Positions 5,758-5,976 of a stretch of 5,976 bases of DNA are shown piece after piece (positions within the stretch are counted from its first letter, which is position 1; the number at the start of each line of letters is the position of its first letter). The DNA is from Clostridia bacterium. GTDB taxonomy: Bacteria; Bacillota_A; Clostridia; Christensenellales; Borkfalkiaceae. A program made the translations under genes and the position numbers. Location: assembly GCA_017462425.1 (NCBI GenBank), contig JAFTRD010000130.1:1-5976 (forward strand), in the 5' to 3' direction. The notes under the pieces were generated by a model. It ran no database searches and was not told where the DNA came from. It saw only the letters and a program-made list of their open reading frames with translations.

Positions 5758-5976
5758 CTAAAATGCGTCTTTGGAAATTTTACTCCAACGCTTGGCAATG
5801 AAACGCATTTTCCATGAAAGCGGAATAGGTTTGGTGAGAATCGACATCAATTTATTGGCAAAGCCCGGGATATAGATGCGTTTGTTCTTCTTCAAGGCTT
5901 TTAACGATTTTTCCGCTACGAATTCGGGCGTTTTCGTGGCAATTTTACCCCATAAGCCCTGTCCTTTTATTTGCGC
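5758..5976 (-). CDS. Short-chain dehydrogenase/reductase (SDR), C-terminal 72 residues
   Basis: Only the 3' end is in view; the start and the catalytic core (Rossmann glycine motif, Tyr-xxx-Lys) lie outside. The visible part reads TPEFVAEKSLKALKKNKR, then IYIPGFANKLMSIL and a basic tail ending SKISKDAF before TAG (5758-5760). The pattern of a helix with VA...ALK..KR, a strand, then PG..NK is the usual C-terminal end of classical SDRs of about 260 residues, including the YqjQ/DltE-like group, which reduce or oxidise carbonyl/hydroxyl substrates with NAD(P)H. The substrate cannot be inferred. It precedes the symporter promoter, and no terminator hairpin is evident after its stop, so some readthrough into the riboswitch leader is possible. 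Confidence 0.75.
   Translation of the reverse strand, partial: AQIKGQGLWGKIATKTPEFVAEKSLKALKKNKRIYIPGFANKLMSILTKPIPLSWKMRFIAKRWSKISKDAF

Noticed and set aside
5613..5801. 62-codon plus-strand open frame
   Set aside because: It lies across the riboswitch aptamer, promoter and dehydrogenase end on the opposite strand; no ribosome-binding site or family resemblance.

Overview
The window looks like chromosomal DNA of a low-to-mid GC Firmicute, most likely a clostridial gut-type bacterium. The evidence is purine-rich Shine-Dalgarno sequences (AGGAG/GGAGG) before the genes whose starts are in view, two promoters that match the TTGACA-N17-TATAAT consensus exactly, intrinsic terminators, a glycine riboswitch with a terminator, and protein families typical of Clostridia. 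The species cannot be named from the sequence. Every recognisable gene lies on the minus strand, so transcription runs from high to low coordinates.

In transcription order, the window opens with the last 72 codons of a short-chain dehydrogenase/reductase (5758-5976). A 292-base intergenic region follows. It holds a perfect housekeeping promoter, a single-aptamer glycine riboswitch and an intrinsic terminator. These control a sodium:alanine/glycine symporter of the AGCS family (3897-5465), which ends at its own intrinsic terminator. A second perfect promoter, with a short inverted repeat just upstream, then starts a tight operon: a DUF5058-type six-helix membrane protein (3026-3745), a second polytopic membrane protein (2251-3012) and a membrane-anchored M20 metallopeptidase of the PM20D1/CPS1 type (796-2244). 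Thymidylate synthase (thyA) follows after 23 bases with no terminator between, and runs off the left edge.

The symporter and its riboswitch form a self-contained amino-acid uptake unit. Glycine would be sensed in the nascent leader, and the leader's pairing options suggest that glycine switches uptake off. The second operon couples two uncharacterised membrane proteins to a membrane-tethered amidohydrolase/peptidase. It looks like an undescribed system for moving and cleaving a peptide or N-acyl amino acid, but the substrate cannot be read from the sequence.

The most striking observation is in thyA. The reading frame is intact on both sides of one in-frame TAA, which sits three codons before the catalytic cysteine, in a conserved stretch that is normally translated. 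All sequence after the stop that is visible still encodes good thymidylate synthase with its substrate-binding residues. This is either a very recent nonsense mutation (possible thymidine auxotrophy), a strain polymorphism, or a sequencing/assembly error.
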